From Coemansia sp. RSA 1200 (Eukaryota > Kickxellomycota > Kickxellomycetes > Kickxellales > Kickxellaceae): a DNA stretch of 64,000 nucleotides. The position numbers were made by a program, and so were the translations under genes. Position 1 is the stretch's first letter. Every line of letters starts with the position of its first letter. Shown here one piece after another: positions 22,032 to 32,829 of this stretch. The DNA lies in the NCBI GenBank assembly GCA_027578915.1, contig JANBTT010000011.1:124001-188000 (forward strand), given 5' to 3'. Under the pieces are notes generated by a model that did not search any database, was not told the DNA's origin, and worked only from the letters and a program-made list of their open reading frames with translations.

Positions 22032-22539
22032 GCAGCAAAATAAAAAAGGTAGCAGCACTAAAACAGGCTCAATGTTGAGACGAAAAATATTTCTGTGCAA
22101 TGATAAACTTTTGTCGTACGCATGCATAGACAAGCAGATTGGTGCGTGCGGCTAATTGGCCGAAGCTGAAAGGCGGGCGTTGGCCAAGCCGGCGCATATC
22201 ATCTAGGCCGCCAGCGCTTACATCTTGACGTCTGGATCCAGACATGCCATGCGACGTGATCTGCATAACATAGCCCGGACTCGGCCACTTGCGATTGCAA
22301 CACATTCGCTGTTACTCTATTGTTGGAGATGTCAGGCCATTCTCATTCTGCGTGCTGCAGTGCCATAACCGCCGGCCCTTCATTCGCTCCGGCTGTGTTT
22401 CGCAAGTACCGCAAGGCCTGATCCATTGCCATTGCTGGCTCCGGCGTTCGGCTTCTCCGCGTCTCCCTCCGGTTCTTTATTCAGCTTACCATTCAAGCGC
22501 AGTCTGCATCTGAATCGCATACTCACTCTTCTCTCCCCG

Positions 22540-23088
22540 ATGAGTGCAGCAGCGCACAGGCTCTCGCGTCTCCAGATAGCCATGCGCACGGTTGGACTTG
22601 CTTCCGTGGCTATTTTTCTGAACGACAACATTGTGTCGCTGCAGATGATTACAGGTCGCTCGATGCAGCCGGCGCTCAATCCAGATTCAAACCACCTCTG
22701 GCGCGACGTTGTGTTGATGGACAGGTGTGTGCAAGGACTACTGAGCACGCAGCGTCTGGAGCGCGGCGACATTGTGGCCTTTGTCTCGCCGTTCAATCCG
22801 GAGCGCGTTGTGATCAAGCGCATCATCGGTCTCCCACACGACTGCGTTGTTCCACACACCAACCCGCAAGCGTTTGTACGCATCCCCAAGGGCCACTGCT
22901 GGGTTGAGGGCGACGAGTCCTTCCATAGCAATGACAGCAACACGTTTGGCCCGCTACCAATGGCGCTGATCAAGTCCCGAGCTGTTGCGCCGGTCTGGCC
23001 GCCATGGCGCTTTGCCAACCGCTTGTCTGACATGCCTGACTGGAAAAAGAAGCGCGTGTATGTCAATGGCACTACACCACTTCGCTAA
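22540..23088 (+). CDS. IMP2: Mitochondrial inner membrane peptidase subunit 2 (IMP2)
   Basis: Single exon, 182 aa from the ATG at 22540. The open frame extends upstream only with non-ATG codons. A hydrophobic anchor lies at about residues 12-37. The S26 motifs are GRSMQPALNPD with catalytic Ser41 and VIKRIIGLPHD with Lys93. They are followed by RIPKGHCWVEGDESFHSNDSNTFGPL, the box that distinguishes this family. The NPD after the Ser and the insertion between the Ser and Lys boxes fit Imp2 rather than Imp1. The protein would pair with the Imp1 encoded at 9111-9772 on the same strand. It is divergent from the TBC gene. Confidence 0.93.
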   Translation: MSAAAHRLSRLQIAMRTVGLASVAIFLNDNIVSLQMITGRSMQPALNPDSNHLWRDVVLMDRCVQGLLSTQRLERGDIVAFVSPFNPERVVIKRIIGLPHDCVVPHTNPQAFVRIPKGHCWVEGDESFHSNDSNTFGPLPMALIKSRAVAPVWPPWRFANRLSDMPDWKKKRVYVNGTTPLR

Positions 23089-23464
23089 TTGCCACGCCTG
23101 GCATTGCCGCCTGCCCGCTTGTCTCGTGCGATACAAACCACGGCTAATAATGGCCAAGATCCTCTTCCTTTGTTCTGTGTAATCCAAAAAAAGCACACTC
23201 TCCAATTCTCAGCTTCACTATCTTTGCTGGTAATCAGGATCTCTGCGGTGATCCAGACTAGGAAAGTCGAAATTCCAAGAACCGCATTTTGCGTTTGTAT
23301 TTCTCCTTCACACTTTTTGCTTTTACTTTTAATTTTCTAGGCACTTTTCCTGTTTTGAAATTGCAGACTCATTCTGCTCTTTTTGTTTTTTTTTATAGAC
23401 CCAGCTTATTATTGAAATTGTCTTTGGTCTGCCGTCACTAGGGCGAATACACAAATACCTGAAA
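23089..23464. other. Intergenic region between IMP2 and the KH gene
   Basis: 376 bp, pyrimidine-rich in its second half, and presumably the KH-gene promoter and leader. No gene is seen. Confidence 0.5.
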
Positions 23465-25148
23465 ATGAGCACTGTCGAGGATAATAGGTAGGTCTTACAA
23501 TGTCTTTGTCCATAGCAGAAATGGGTGGTTGCTTTTTCACGAAAAAATGCAAGTAGTTGTTTAGACGGTATGCAAGCCGTATCAGAAATTGTGTTTATAT
23601 TCTTCTAATTCTGTTGCATGTAAAAGCTGTAGCGTACGTAAAAAGAGGCGCTGGGACGATATAGACGACGGCTATCGACCCAATGGAAATGAACCAACTG
23701 AAGAGTCTGGTAATCAGCTTGATGGTATTTCCAAAGACAGAACCAACAACAACGACAGTTATGACCGCTCAGTTGTCTTGGATGGCAACGAAACATCCGT
23801 CTCCCGGACGCACAAACCCGCGTACCCAGAAGGCAACGGCAATAATCAGCCTTCTGTCGAAAGCAACAACTCATTATTTACTAGGAACATTGACATAAAC
23901 AATTCAGCAAACCGACAATCTTTAGCAAAGGGTTCCACTCAAAAGATTGTTATGGAGGCCACTGGCGTTGAAATCTCAACTAGAGGCAGACACTATGCGG
24001 ATCCGAATGAGGCTACTCTGGAAGAACCTGCTTTGCATCTTCACATGCAAGCGCAATCACAGGGATCTCTGGATGACGCTGTTGCAATGCTTGAACGAAT
24101 GAAAGAAGAAATTTCCGCTGATGTTTCTCAAGACCATCCAGACGACAATACGGATCCCGTTTCAGCCTCCCTGTCAGGAGCAGACAATGCTAGAGAGAAT
24201 CATTCTGAGTATCGATCTGGATCCAGCAGCGCCCAGCGTTTACATGACAAACTCTACATTGAAGTTGTATCTGAGCGGGGGTTCAACGTGCGCGCCAAAC
24301 TTATTGGCACAAGTGGAGAAAATATGAAGTTTATACAGAACACAACTGGTGCTCGGATACAAGTGCGTGGGAGGGGCTCGGGTCACTCTGATCATGCACC
24401 TGGGCCAGATGCTTTTGAGCCAATGCATCTGTTCATTACAGCACATAATGAAGATTCCTTAAAACAGGCTTGCGAGTATGGTTCCAGTCTCGTGGATACG
24501 GTTCGCGCACAGTATTATGAGTATAAAGAGACTGGTGGCAGACGCCATGACCATGGCAGACATGGCTATTTGCGGAATGGCTCATATACCAACAACAACA
24601 ACAACAACAACAGTGGCCAAGGATACAGACGAAACACATCCCAGCATCAGCAATACTACCACAGCGGCTCTTACTATAACAATCAGAATCTCTATCCGCA
24701 GTATCAACAGCAGTATCAGCAGCAGCAGCAGCAGCAATACCAACAACACGCGTCACAACATACTAGTGCAGAGTTAGATTCTACATTAGCGGTGCAGCCG
24801 TCTCAGCCAGCAGAAGAAGGTTCCGTATCGACATACGACTATTCAAACTATTATGCTCAATACTACCAATATTATGGAACGTATCCAGAATATCAGAACT
24901 ACCACGAGCAATCTTTGGACCCAAACACTGCACACACATCTGCAGCAGCCAATACTGCCCCTCACCAGCAGGCTTATGCAGAATACTACCAGCAGTATTC
25001 GCAGCAGCAGCAACAGCATGACCCGATGTTAGCTCACAATGTCGGTCTAAATGGCGAATCGAAAGAAAGGACCGATCCGGATTCTTCTAATGGCTACCAC
25101 AACGTTCCTCCCCCGCCAAGCTACGCAAGCAATGATAAAAAGGTATGA
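23465..25148 (+). CDS. KH-domain RNA-binding protein, KHDC4/BLOM7-like
   Basis: Exon 1 is only 23 nt (23465-23487, MSTVEDN plus two bases). The 139-nt intron ends AAAAG and exon 2 is 23627-25148, giving 514 aa. The join reads MSTVEDNSCSVRKKRRWDD; the RKKRRWDD start resembles KHDC4 and SF1-type splicing proteins. The KH domain spans about residues 210-305, with LYIEVVSERGFNVRAKLIG, GENMKFIQNTTGARIQVRGRGSG and EPMHLFITAHN. In KHDC4 this long KH form binds RNA and helps choose splice sites. The C-terminal 200 residues are prion-like, with Asn, Gln and Tyr-rich tracts, and end in PPPPSYASNDKK. Nuclear localisation is inferred from the basic N-terminus. Confidence 0.82.
24591..24612 (+). repeat. 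(AAC)n coding repeat
   Basis: Encodes the poly-Asn run in the KH protein. Confidence 0.85.
24717..24737 (+). repeat. (CAG)n coding repeat
   Basis: Encodes a poly-Gln run in the KH protein tail. Confidence 0.85.
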
Positions 25149-25686
25149 ATAGCGCAGCTTGTTGATCTCTGCCAAGGCATTATCTGATTTCTTTTATCGT
25201 AAACATATGGATATTTGCGTACACATGTTGCTGGGAGTTTTGTTCATCTTGTATGCTTGTCTGCTAAATTAGAAAATTCCGCTTTGAAACAATTTATATA
25301 GAATAAAACTATACGCGGACCGAAACATGAATCAACGGATCCTCTTTCGATGGTTCTTCATCATGAATTGGAGCGCAAGTAAATAAATAAATTCAGATAT
25401 GCTGATGATGCAGTTCTACTATGCTCCCTACTTGACTTGTGCCAATGTCAACCATGTATATTATTTTTGCTGGCACATCAAACACAGAAAAACACTGATA
25501 TAGTCTAAATAGAACCTAGCGATGTAGAATCCACATACTGAACTTGAGTTTTCAATACAATCCGTTGCCCTATATGTTCCGACTATGGTTGTCAAAGCTG
25601 CCTGGCTCGTGTTGTGGCAACAAAAACAATAATAGTCGATGTAGTCATACTGGTAGTGTTAATGAATGTTAACTAATAACTAAATA
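25149..25686. other. Convergent intergenic region
   Basis: 538 bp of AT-rich sequence between the stops of the KH gene and the first MATE gene. No ORF or RNA gene is seen. Confidence 0.5.
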
Positions 25687-27204
25687 CTAATCGTATGTAC
25701 CATCTCTAGTCGCCGCGGACTCGGATCTGTTAACCTGAGCAAGACACTTTTTAACTTCCTCGGCGTAGTTGGCGCGCAGGCAGATGGCTGTGTGTCTGAC
25801 ATCTGTGATAAATGAACCAACGCTAATTCCTATCCATAGTCCAACAACACCCATTTCAGGGCTCCCGTATGTCAGATAAAGACCTAATGGAATTCCAATG
25901 ATATAGTAGGACACGGAAATGATCCGTGCAGAATCAGCCTGTCGACCAAAACTGCGCAGAACCCCTCCGCTGACACAACTAATACCGTCAAGGAGCTGGA
26001 AAACACCGCAGTATGGCATGATTAGAGCCACTGTGGCAATTACATCAGCATCATTGGAGTAAACACGTCCCCACCAACCACCAGCGATTATGTATAACAT
26101 GTTGGTCATTGTGCCCCAGATGATCCCCAGGGATATGCCAACAATAGACGATATCTTGGCACGTCGAGCGCGCGACTGACCCAGAAGGTTGCCTGAACGA
26201 CTGCTAATAGCAGATCGCAGCCCATTAGCGCCCTGGTATGTCAACGGACAAGTATTTATGGCAACGGACTGTGCGGCAAGCACCACATTCCCAAGATAAC
26301 TGGAGGTGATGACCATCATCTCCCATGCAACCCAGTCTGAACAGACCATGACAACGGACGGAATCGCCAAACGATAGTAGTCTGGAAGAGTGGTGAAAGC
26401 ATGACGTGACCATCCGCCCCATGCCGCCTTTGCGTCCGTAAGCCAGCAATAGACAATGATCCCAAATAAAGCTGCCCAGAGAGTTAGGACGTTTGTAACA
26501 GCAGCGCCCATGAATCCAATTCCAAAGGTCTGCGACCACACAAAAAGATATGTGTTTGCTAGGTGGAGAGGCATTGCAGCTATCAGCACATAGGTAGTTG
26601 CTTTCATGTGCCTCTGCGCCTGTAGAAAGCATCGGATGCACTCAAAGTACATCCATGGAAGAGCGCCAAGCACCTGGACATGGACAAAGCGGCTAGACAG
26701 ATGCGATATTTCAGGATCCTGTTTGAGGAATATAAAGATAGACTCAATGTTCAACAGCACCGGCAACACAACAATAAAATGGATGGTGACAGTAATGATT
26801 CCACGCTGCAGATGGAAGCCAACAAGCGTTCTGTCGCGGGAGCCGGTGAACGCGGTAGGACAGAACGTGTCAAGCGCAGATGCTAGGCCGAGCCCAGGAG
26901 CATTGACGATCATAAACACAGTCATATTTGCAAGGGCGGCAGCGGTAAGTTCGATGGTGCCCAGATGGCCAAGCGACATGATGTTCACAAAGCTAAATGA
27001 ATACTGCAAAAGAAAGGCAAGAGCTGCTGGAATGCCAGACCTTGAGAGTATGGCAGCTTCTTCCTTGATTATCTCGGTAGTGCTCAAAGAATCATGCTTG
27101 GCAAACTCGTTGCGTGCTTCAAGAGCTGGAGATGACAGCAATAACACGGATGATTCATTGATGACATCATTGTTGACGATAGGCTGCGTATCATGACTAT
27201 TCAT
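25687..27204 (-). CDS. MATE-family transporter 1
   Basis: 505 aa from the ATG at 27204. The open frame continues upstream but that part reads as leader. A polar N-terminus of about 55 residues precedes twelve hydrophobic segments in two six-helix halves. Family motifs are GLASALDTFCPTAFTGSRD with HLQRGI after helix 3, AAWGGWSR before helix 7, and SGNLLGQSRARRAKI in the second half. Eukaryotic MATE proteins export organic cations, drugs or metabolites by H+ or Na+ antiport at the plasma membrane or vacuole. It shares the signature (S/D)(K/R)TLVGFHLQRG with the other three MATE genes here, pointing to local duplication. It is the 3'-most of three in the same orientation. In place of the usual CS after ALDTF it has CP. 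Confidence 0.93.
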   Translation of the reverse strand: MNSHDTQPIVNNDVINESSVLLLSSPALEARNEFAKHDSLSTTEIIKEEAAILSRSGIPAALAFLLQYSFSFVNIMSLGHLGTIELTAAALANMTVFMIVNAPGLGLASALDTFCPTAFTGSRDRTLVGFHLQRGIITVTIHFIVVLPVLLNIESIFIFLKQDPEISHLSSRFVHVQVLGALPWMYFECIRCFLQAQRHMKATTYVLIAAMPLHLANTYLFVWSQTFGIGFMGAAVTNVLTLWAALFGIIVYCWLTDAKAAWGGWSRHAFTTLPDYYRLAIPSVVMVCSDWVAWEMMVITSSYLGNVVLAAQSVAINTCPLTYQGANGLRSAISSRSGNLLGQSRARRAKISSIVGISLGIIWGTMTNMLYIIAGGWWGRVYSNDADVIATVALIMPYCGVFQLLDGISCVSGGVLRSFGRQADSARIISVSYYIIGIPLGLYLTYGSPEMGVVGLWIGISVGSFITDVRHTAICLRANYAEEVKKCLAQVNRSESAATRDGTYD

Positions 27205-27730
27205 GTTTGCACTTGAGACGCACACGCGTGTGGAGTGGTAGAGTTCAGGTGTGATTTCAAAAGCCAACCTAAAAACAAGGAATAGAGGTAGAAAATAAAG
27301 AAGAGAGGCAGGAAAGGAGTAAAACGATGAACAGTGTTTTTCTAGACGAAGAACGATTGGCTTCCTGGTCTGATTGAATATATGTATCCGCATGTGTGTT
27401 GCAGCATCTAGCATGATGAAGCGCAATTGGCATGTACAGATGTTTGAGAAATCATCCAGCTAGATTGAACAAACACACACTTTGGAAGGCACAAATTGGA
27501 TCATGCTACTACTTGTCAATAGAAAAACAAAGAAAAACATAACGCATTCAATCGCTTTCTAATGTGTCCAGAGGGAATGCCAAATAGATTATTGCTAATG
27601 GAACCGTGGGCTCTAAATATTTTTTATATACAACTGGAAATGTCAGGTATATGGATGTGGGATAGAAATGATAAAGTAATAATGGCACATCTGAAGAATA
27701 GGTGCCTGTTGCTATTCATTCCCGTACATC
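27205..27730. other. Spacer between MATE genes 1 and 2
   Basis: 526 bp between tandem genes on the minus strand. It should hold the promoter of MATE 1 and the 3' UTR of MATE 2. The 5' part of this spacer is open in frame with MATE 1 but starts far upstream of the first helix. Confidence 0.5.
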
Positions 27731-29410
27731 TTATGCAATCGATCCATAGCCATCGCTGGACTTGGGCCGGGTGGTGGCTGCTCCGTTGACAGGCGTAGTG
27801 CAGCCGGCGACAACCCCTTCGATGCCGGCGTTGGGGCTGCTGTCGATGAGTCTACGCAGACAGCGCTCGACCTCTAGGTCCCAGTCAGTCCAGTAGATAA
27901 TGACAACAAGCTGAATGACCGCCGACACCACAGTGCCCACACAGGCACCCCACCAGAGCCCCAAGACTTCCATGTGCATTGGGCCGTATGCAAAGTAGAC
28001 GCTCAGCGGAAGTCCGATGAAGTTGAAGGTTGGGACTATGATGTATGCACCCAGCTTTTGGCGTCCCAGGCCGCGCAGGATGGCAGCAAACACCTGGTTC
28101 ATGCCGTTGCACGTGAGGAAGAGACCGGCTATAGGCATCAGGCTTACGACAACATTCACAACCTCTGGGTCGTTGCTGTACATCCCGCCCCACCACTGGC
28201 GCCAGACGACAAAGGAGGTCGACGTGGCTGCTCCGACCACGATGGTCATGAAGATGATGACATGGGCGGAGATGCGAGCCTGGCAGCCACGGCCTCCACC
28301 AAGCAGGTTGCCAATGCGCGGCGTGGAAGTGAAGCCCATTGCGCTTGGAATCTGTGAGGAAAGCGACATGATGTTGATGATGATTGCTTGGGCTGCCAGC
28401 TGCGCCGCACCAAAGAACGATGCCAGAAGCGAAAGCGACTCGTAAGCCCACCACTCGCCACACGTAGTGATTACCGCCGGAATCCCCAGCTTATAGAACG
28501 AGCCCAGCCCGCGCACACACTCCCATGACCATCCGCCCCAGGCGGTCCGCGCTTGCGGACTAAGCATTGCGTACGCCCAGATGCCCAGAAACATGAGCCA
28601 GAATGTGATTGTCAGACTGAGCGGGGCGCCGAGATAGCCAATGCCAAACGTGGGCGACAGAATAAGCAGGTAGCTGTTGAGCCAGTGGAGCGGTGCTGTC
28701 ACGGCAATGACGACTGTGCTGGCACCCATGATGCCTTGTGCCTGCAGATACCGCTTGGTGCACTCGTACAGGGCCCACGGCAGCACACCCGGAAGAAACA
28801 CGCGCATGTAGCTACCACATAACGCAGCAATCTCTGCGTCCTGTCCAAGAAGCAGCATGAGCCACTCCATGTTGAGGAAAATAAAGGTCACTGGGATGAG
28901 ATGAATAACCACTGCCACCACGCCGCGCTGGAAGTGCACGCCCACCAATGTCTTGTCAGCCGACGCTGTGTATGCACTTGAGCAGAATGTGTCCATGGCC
29001 GACGCATATCCGAGTGCTGGCGCCAGGGCAAACACACCCGACACCATGTACGAGAGCGATGTTGCTGCAAGCTCCTTTGCGCCCAGGTTGCCGATGGCTA
29101 CAAAGTTGGCAAACCCAAGGCTGAACTGCAGAAAGTATGTAGCAACTACGGGGACTGATGATGCGCCCAGCCAGCCAAGCTCTTCCTTGGCAACGAGCAG
29201 ATACGGGATCTTTTTTTTCTTGGGGACGAACAAAAGATATGCTTCGTTGTTATGATCCGACATGTCTACATTGCATGGTGTCAGATCTGTATCGCCACCT
29301 GCAGCACTGGATGCAAATTTTGTAGTTGCCAAATCGCCGCATTCTTCAGATTGACTCTCACCAAGGGTCTTTTGTGAATCAACACGCTTTGCGCTGTGTG
29401 AAACAACCAT
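27731..29410 (-). CDS. MATE-family transporter 2
   Basis: 559 aa from the ATG at 29410. In-frame ATGs at 29566 (611 aa) and 29263 (510 aa) are alternatives. The last fits the length of the paralogues best, but MVVSHSAKR at 29410 gives a plausible cytosolic tail. Motifs are GYASAMDTFCSSAYTASAD with HFQRGV, AWGGWSWECV, and RIGNLLGGGRGCQARIS in the second half. Twelve membrane segments can be counted. Among the four paralogues it has the longest N-terminus, with a KKKK cluster before helix 1, and a Gly/Val/Thr-rich C-terminal tail. Codon third positions are richer in G and C than in MATE 1 and MATE 3, so it is probably not a very recent copy. Substrate is unknown. Confidence 0.92.
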   Translation of the reverse strand: MVVSHSAKRVDSQKTLGESQSEECGDLATTKFASSAAGGDTDLTPCNVDMSDHNNEAYLLFVPKKKKIPYLLVAKEELGWLGASSVPVVATYFLQFSLGFANFVAIGNLGAKELAATSLSYMVSGVFALAPALGYASAMDTFCSSAYTASADKTLVGVHFQRGVVAVVIHLIPVTFIFLNMEWLMLLLGQDAEIAALCGSYMRVFLPGVLPWALYECTKRYLQAQGIMGASTVVIAVTAPLHWLNSYLLILSPTFGIGYLGAPLSLTITFWLMFLGIWAYAMLSPQARTAWGGWSWECVRGLGSFYKLGIPAVITTCGEWWAYESLSLLASFFGAAQLAAQAIIINIMSLSSQIPSAMGFTSTPRIGNLLGGGRGCQARISAHVIIFMTIVVGAATSTSFVVWRQWWGGMYSNDPEVVNVVVSLMPIAGLFLTCNGMNQVFAAILRGLGRQKLGAYIIVPTFNFIGLPLSVYFAYGPMHMEVLGLWWGACVGTVVSAVIQLVVIIYWTDWDLEVERCLRRLIDSSPNAGIEGVVAGCTTPVNGAATTRPKSSDGYGSIA

Positions 29411-31311
29411 TGCGAAGCCTTGAGGGGATTTGTTGCAGAGGCAGTGCAGGTAACTTGAGAAAGGTGAAGAGCTACTGATAGGGATGCTCAATGGAGGCGA
29501 GAAAGTAGGAACTACTGCCTGGTTTTTTGTCTGCTTTTTGGGCAAGACCGGCGATGAAAGATGCAACCGCGCCGCTTGTTAAATGTACAGGATGGCTGGG
29601 ATGTTGGCGACAAACGGAGAAGCCGTAGAAACGAAAGAAAAGATGAAAGAAAAAAGAAGAGGAGGCGAGAATGTGCTGTGCAAGAAGGAAGAATCTGATG
29701 CCCTGGGTTGTGGATTCAAAAGCGAGCGTAGTGCCTGTCTTTTAAGTTGTTGACCGAAGTACCTCCGGCAGTTTGGAATGTTGGGAGAGCTCTCTGCGGA
29801 GCCCAACAAATAAATTAATATAGCGCAAAAGTATACCTATCAGAGACCCAAAAACTGAAGGTACCAGTGGCAGAAAAAAAGCTACAATGCAACATGTTCT
29901 TTGGGGAAGAGGGGCCGATAGACAAACGACAGAGGGAAGCAACGCCGGGCGAAAAAGACGCATGCATCGGTGCTTCACTTGCTGGCTGATGAGATGAGAT
30001 ATGTTCGCCTATATCTTGCGTGAGCACGGCGAAGCGAGAATAATCGAAAGCGATATGCCATGTCCCCCAAACACCACTTGCCCGGCCTGTCCGCAAGAGC
30101 GACGAAATACACAATGCGCCCGCTTTATTACCACCGAGACAAGTAAGTGGGTGAGAATATTGGAAAGCAATTTGTCTTTCTGCAAAAGTTTAATATACAT
30201 TAACGACACAAGTTTTTTACGCAGCAGCACAGTTTTTTTCTATTTCTTTGCTACCATTTGCGTACTGCAGACGCAAAATGTGAGAATAAGGGCAGCCAAA
30301 ATACTAAATCCTGCGATGCAATGCGATACCGCCGCTCTGCAACGCAGCGCAAAGCAAAGGAAGGCAAAAAAAGACACGCGCAATTGTTCCCTGAAGCCAC
30401 AAAAACAAATACGCCCACAAGGCAATAGCGCAAAATTGTCTCGGCAAACAAGATGCTGACATGTTTCTCGGCCATGTTTCTTTCCTTGCCTTCACGTTTG
30501 GTTAGCTACACGCCTTGTCGGATTGGCTGCTAATTCGCCGCTGGACTGTTTTGTCTCAGGATCATAGCAAGGTGACAGGCACCTGTGACCTCATTACAAT
30601 GTCCGCTGCTCCTCGACTCCTTTCCCCTGTCTTCTGTCTTCTGTTCTGTTTGTAGCGTGGCTTTCCTCGAGCACCGCCTAGATTGCAAGATGATTGCAAA
30701 AAAAGTGGCTGATGTGGATGTGAATGTGAATGTGGATGCTGACGCACAGCCATTTTGCGAGCAACTGGGGCCCAAAATTCGTAACGGAAGCAAGAGCTGT
30801 TTCATGTGTCGGTGTTTCATTTTCAGACAATCGCTCTGTCTCCGTCTTTTTGTAGTAACGTTGTTAACCTCCCAATGATTGCCATCACTATTCCTCATAT
30901 GTGACATTGTTTTATTTCTGCCTTTTGTCTCTATCGCCGTTTTATAAGTGAAGTTAATTACCATGTGACCTGTCTTTTAGTTTTTTTTTGTTTGTTACAT
31001 CTGGTTTACGCTCTTTCGATCACTCCAACAACCCACACCCCCTTCCCCTTGCACAATTGCGTCATTTCAGCCACTTTCATCTGTACCGACTTTTGCGCCT
31101 TTTGACTGACTTTCGCAAATCCTGGTTATCAGTTTAAATTAAGGAAACACTATATCACAGTTTGTAAACAACAATTGAAATGGCAGGATAAAGCAACAGC
31201 TGGGTCTACATTTTGTGTGATATAAATGGACATTGTATTGGATGAGAAACAATGATCTTTCGTATCAGCACAATCAGGTCAAATCCAGATGTAGATATTC
31301 AGGAGATATCC
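29411..31311. other. 1.9 kb spacer between MATE genes 2 and 3, no gene seen
   Basis: Longest gap inside the MATE run. Frames at 30001-30459 (plus) and 30530-30964 (minus) show no membrane pattern, no MATE similarity and no splice-supported extension. I see no MATE remnant here in any frame. Confidence 0.45.
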
Positions 31312-32829
31312 TCATATGGTCTCGTCTCCGTTACCCTGTAGCCGTAAAAGACATATGCGCACCTCTTCGTTCCAGTCGATTTTCCAATAAATGTAAATGC
31401 TCTGGATTACAAGCGAGATTGCATTTGCAGCACACATTCCCCACCAGAGCCCAATGGTTTCGAGACCGACAATATATCCGAGCGTAAAGCCTAGTGGCAC
31501 TCCACATACGTAAAACGAAAACAAAAATATTTTTGCACTGGTTTTCTGGCGCCCAAGCCCTATCAGCGTTCCATTGAGCGCAGCTTTTACTCCATCGACC
31601 ACAACAAGAACAGAAGCTGCTGGAATCAACCTGGCAGCTTCATGAGCTACTTCAGGATTGCTGGTATAAGCAGACACCCACCAATTGCTACATAGTGACA
31701 GAACCAATGATCCGAGCACTACAATACAAACAGAAGCCACAAATGCCATATCTGTTGATATACGCGCCTGGCGGGGTTTGGCAGCGCCAATCAAGTTGCC
31801 GATACGAGGAGATATGCTGAATCGAAGGCCGTTACAGACCTGAAAGATCAAGTTCACAAAGTTCAACACAATTGCTTGTCCTGCAAGCTGATTAGCTCCA
31901 AAGTATGATGCACCGAGAGTAAGAAGTTCAATGCAAATCCAGACAGAGCATGCCGAAATAACAGAGGGAATTGCAATACGATAGTAATCCCACATGTTAC
32001 GAGACGCACTTAGCCTCCATCCGCCCCATGCTTCTCTTGCGCGACTGTTACAAGCATACAGAACTATCCCAATCAGCAGCAAAAGATTGGAAAACGCATT
32101 GACGATCGGTGCTCCTACAAAACCCATCCCAAATCTTGACGAGCGCACAAATACAAAATTGCTGATCCACTGTATTGGCGCAACAACCATGACGACGATT
32201 GTGGCAGCACGCATTATCCCCTGTGCTTGCAGATAACGCTTAGTTGCCTCGAACAGTGCAAAAGGTAGCATGCTCAGGATGTGGATACGCAGATACAATC
32301 CAGACAGATGCGCAATCTCTGGATCTTGTCTAAGAAACAAAAGGAGGTGCTCGGCGTTCCATAGTATTGGCACCACGGCAATAAAGTAAGCACATACGGC
32401 GATTATCCCGCGCTGGAAATGGAATCCAACAAGAGTCTTGTCGCGGGATGCAGTATATGCCGTGCTGCAGAATGTGTCCATAGCCGAAAGAAGCCCGAAT
32501 GTCGGTGCCATTGCAATAACGCCTTGACAAGTTATGGCAAGGAACATTGCCGCAAGGTTCTTTGCACCTAAATGGCTCACTGCAAGAACATTGACAAATA
32601 AAAACGAAGATTGGAATAACAACGTCAGAGTTGTCAACGACGACGAAGACACCATCCATTTGATCTCTTTCTTTACGGCTTGGATATAAGGTTCGTTGGT
32701 GTCGTATTTTGCAATTGTAAGATCCAAATCCGACAGCGTCTCTTGAAGAAGAGGTGTTGCTTCACTGCTGCTGGGTATCCCGTAAATTTCTTGAATTTCA
32801 TTCTCTTGTCTCTGGTTTGCTTCTGCCAT
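31312..32829 (-). CDS. MATE-family transporter 3
   Basis: Single exon, 505 aa, ATG at 32829, the same length as MATE 1. A polar N-terminus of about 50 residues is followed by twelve hydrophobic segments. Motifs are GLLSAMDTFCSTAYTASRD, KTLVGFHFQRGI, AWGGWRLSASRN and RIGNLIGAAKPRQARIS. The segment between helices 5 and 6 (FALFEATKRYLQAQGIM) closely matches MATE 2 (ALYECTKRYLQAQGIM), suggesting MATE 2 and 3 are closer to each other than to MATE 1 and 4. It is the 5'-most of the tandem run and divergent from the GPI-anchored SOD gene. Confidence 0.93.
   Translation of the reverse strand: MAEANQRQENEIQEIYGIPSSSEATPLLQETLSDLDLTIAKYDTNEPYIQAVKKEIKWMVSSSSLTTLTLLFQSSFLFVNVLAVSHLGAKNLAAMFLAITCQGVIAMAPTFGLLSAMDTFCSTAYTASRDKTLVGFHFQRGIIAVCAYFIAVVPILWNAEHLLLFLRQDPEIAHLSGLYLRIHILSMLPFALFEATKRYLQAQGIMRAATIVVMVVAPIQWISNFVFVRSSRFGMGFVGAPIVNAFSNLLLLIGIVLYACNSRAREAWGGWRLSASRNMWDYYRIAIPSVISACSVWICIELLTLGASYFGANQLAGQAIVLNFVNLIFQVCNGLRFSISPRIGNLIGAAKPRQARISTDMAFVASVCIVVLGSLVLSLCSNWWVSAYTSNPEVAHEAARLIPAASVLVVVDGVKAALNGTLIGLGRQKTSAKIFLFSFYVCGVPLGFTLGYIVGLETIGLWWGMCAANAISLVIQSIYIYWKIDWNEEVRICLLRLQGNGDETI

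Larger units (their letters stand above)
21549..22539. other. Divergent promoter region of the TBC gene and IMP2
   Basis: About 1 kb of biased sequence: a (CTGG)n run at 21607-21625, a purine-rich stretch near 21830-21960 and AAAGCC repeats near 21983-22031. Long frames on both strands here are low-complexity artefacts. Confidence 0.5.

Noticed and set aside
29411..31311. Possible degraded MATE copy between MATE 2 and MATE 3
   Set aside because: No frame shows any of the MATE motifs (A(L/M)DTFC, QRG, AWGGW, GNLLG).
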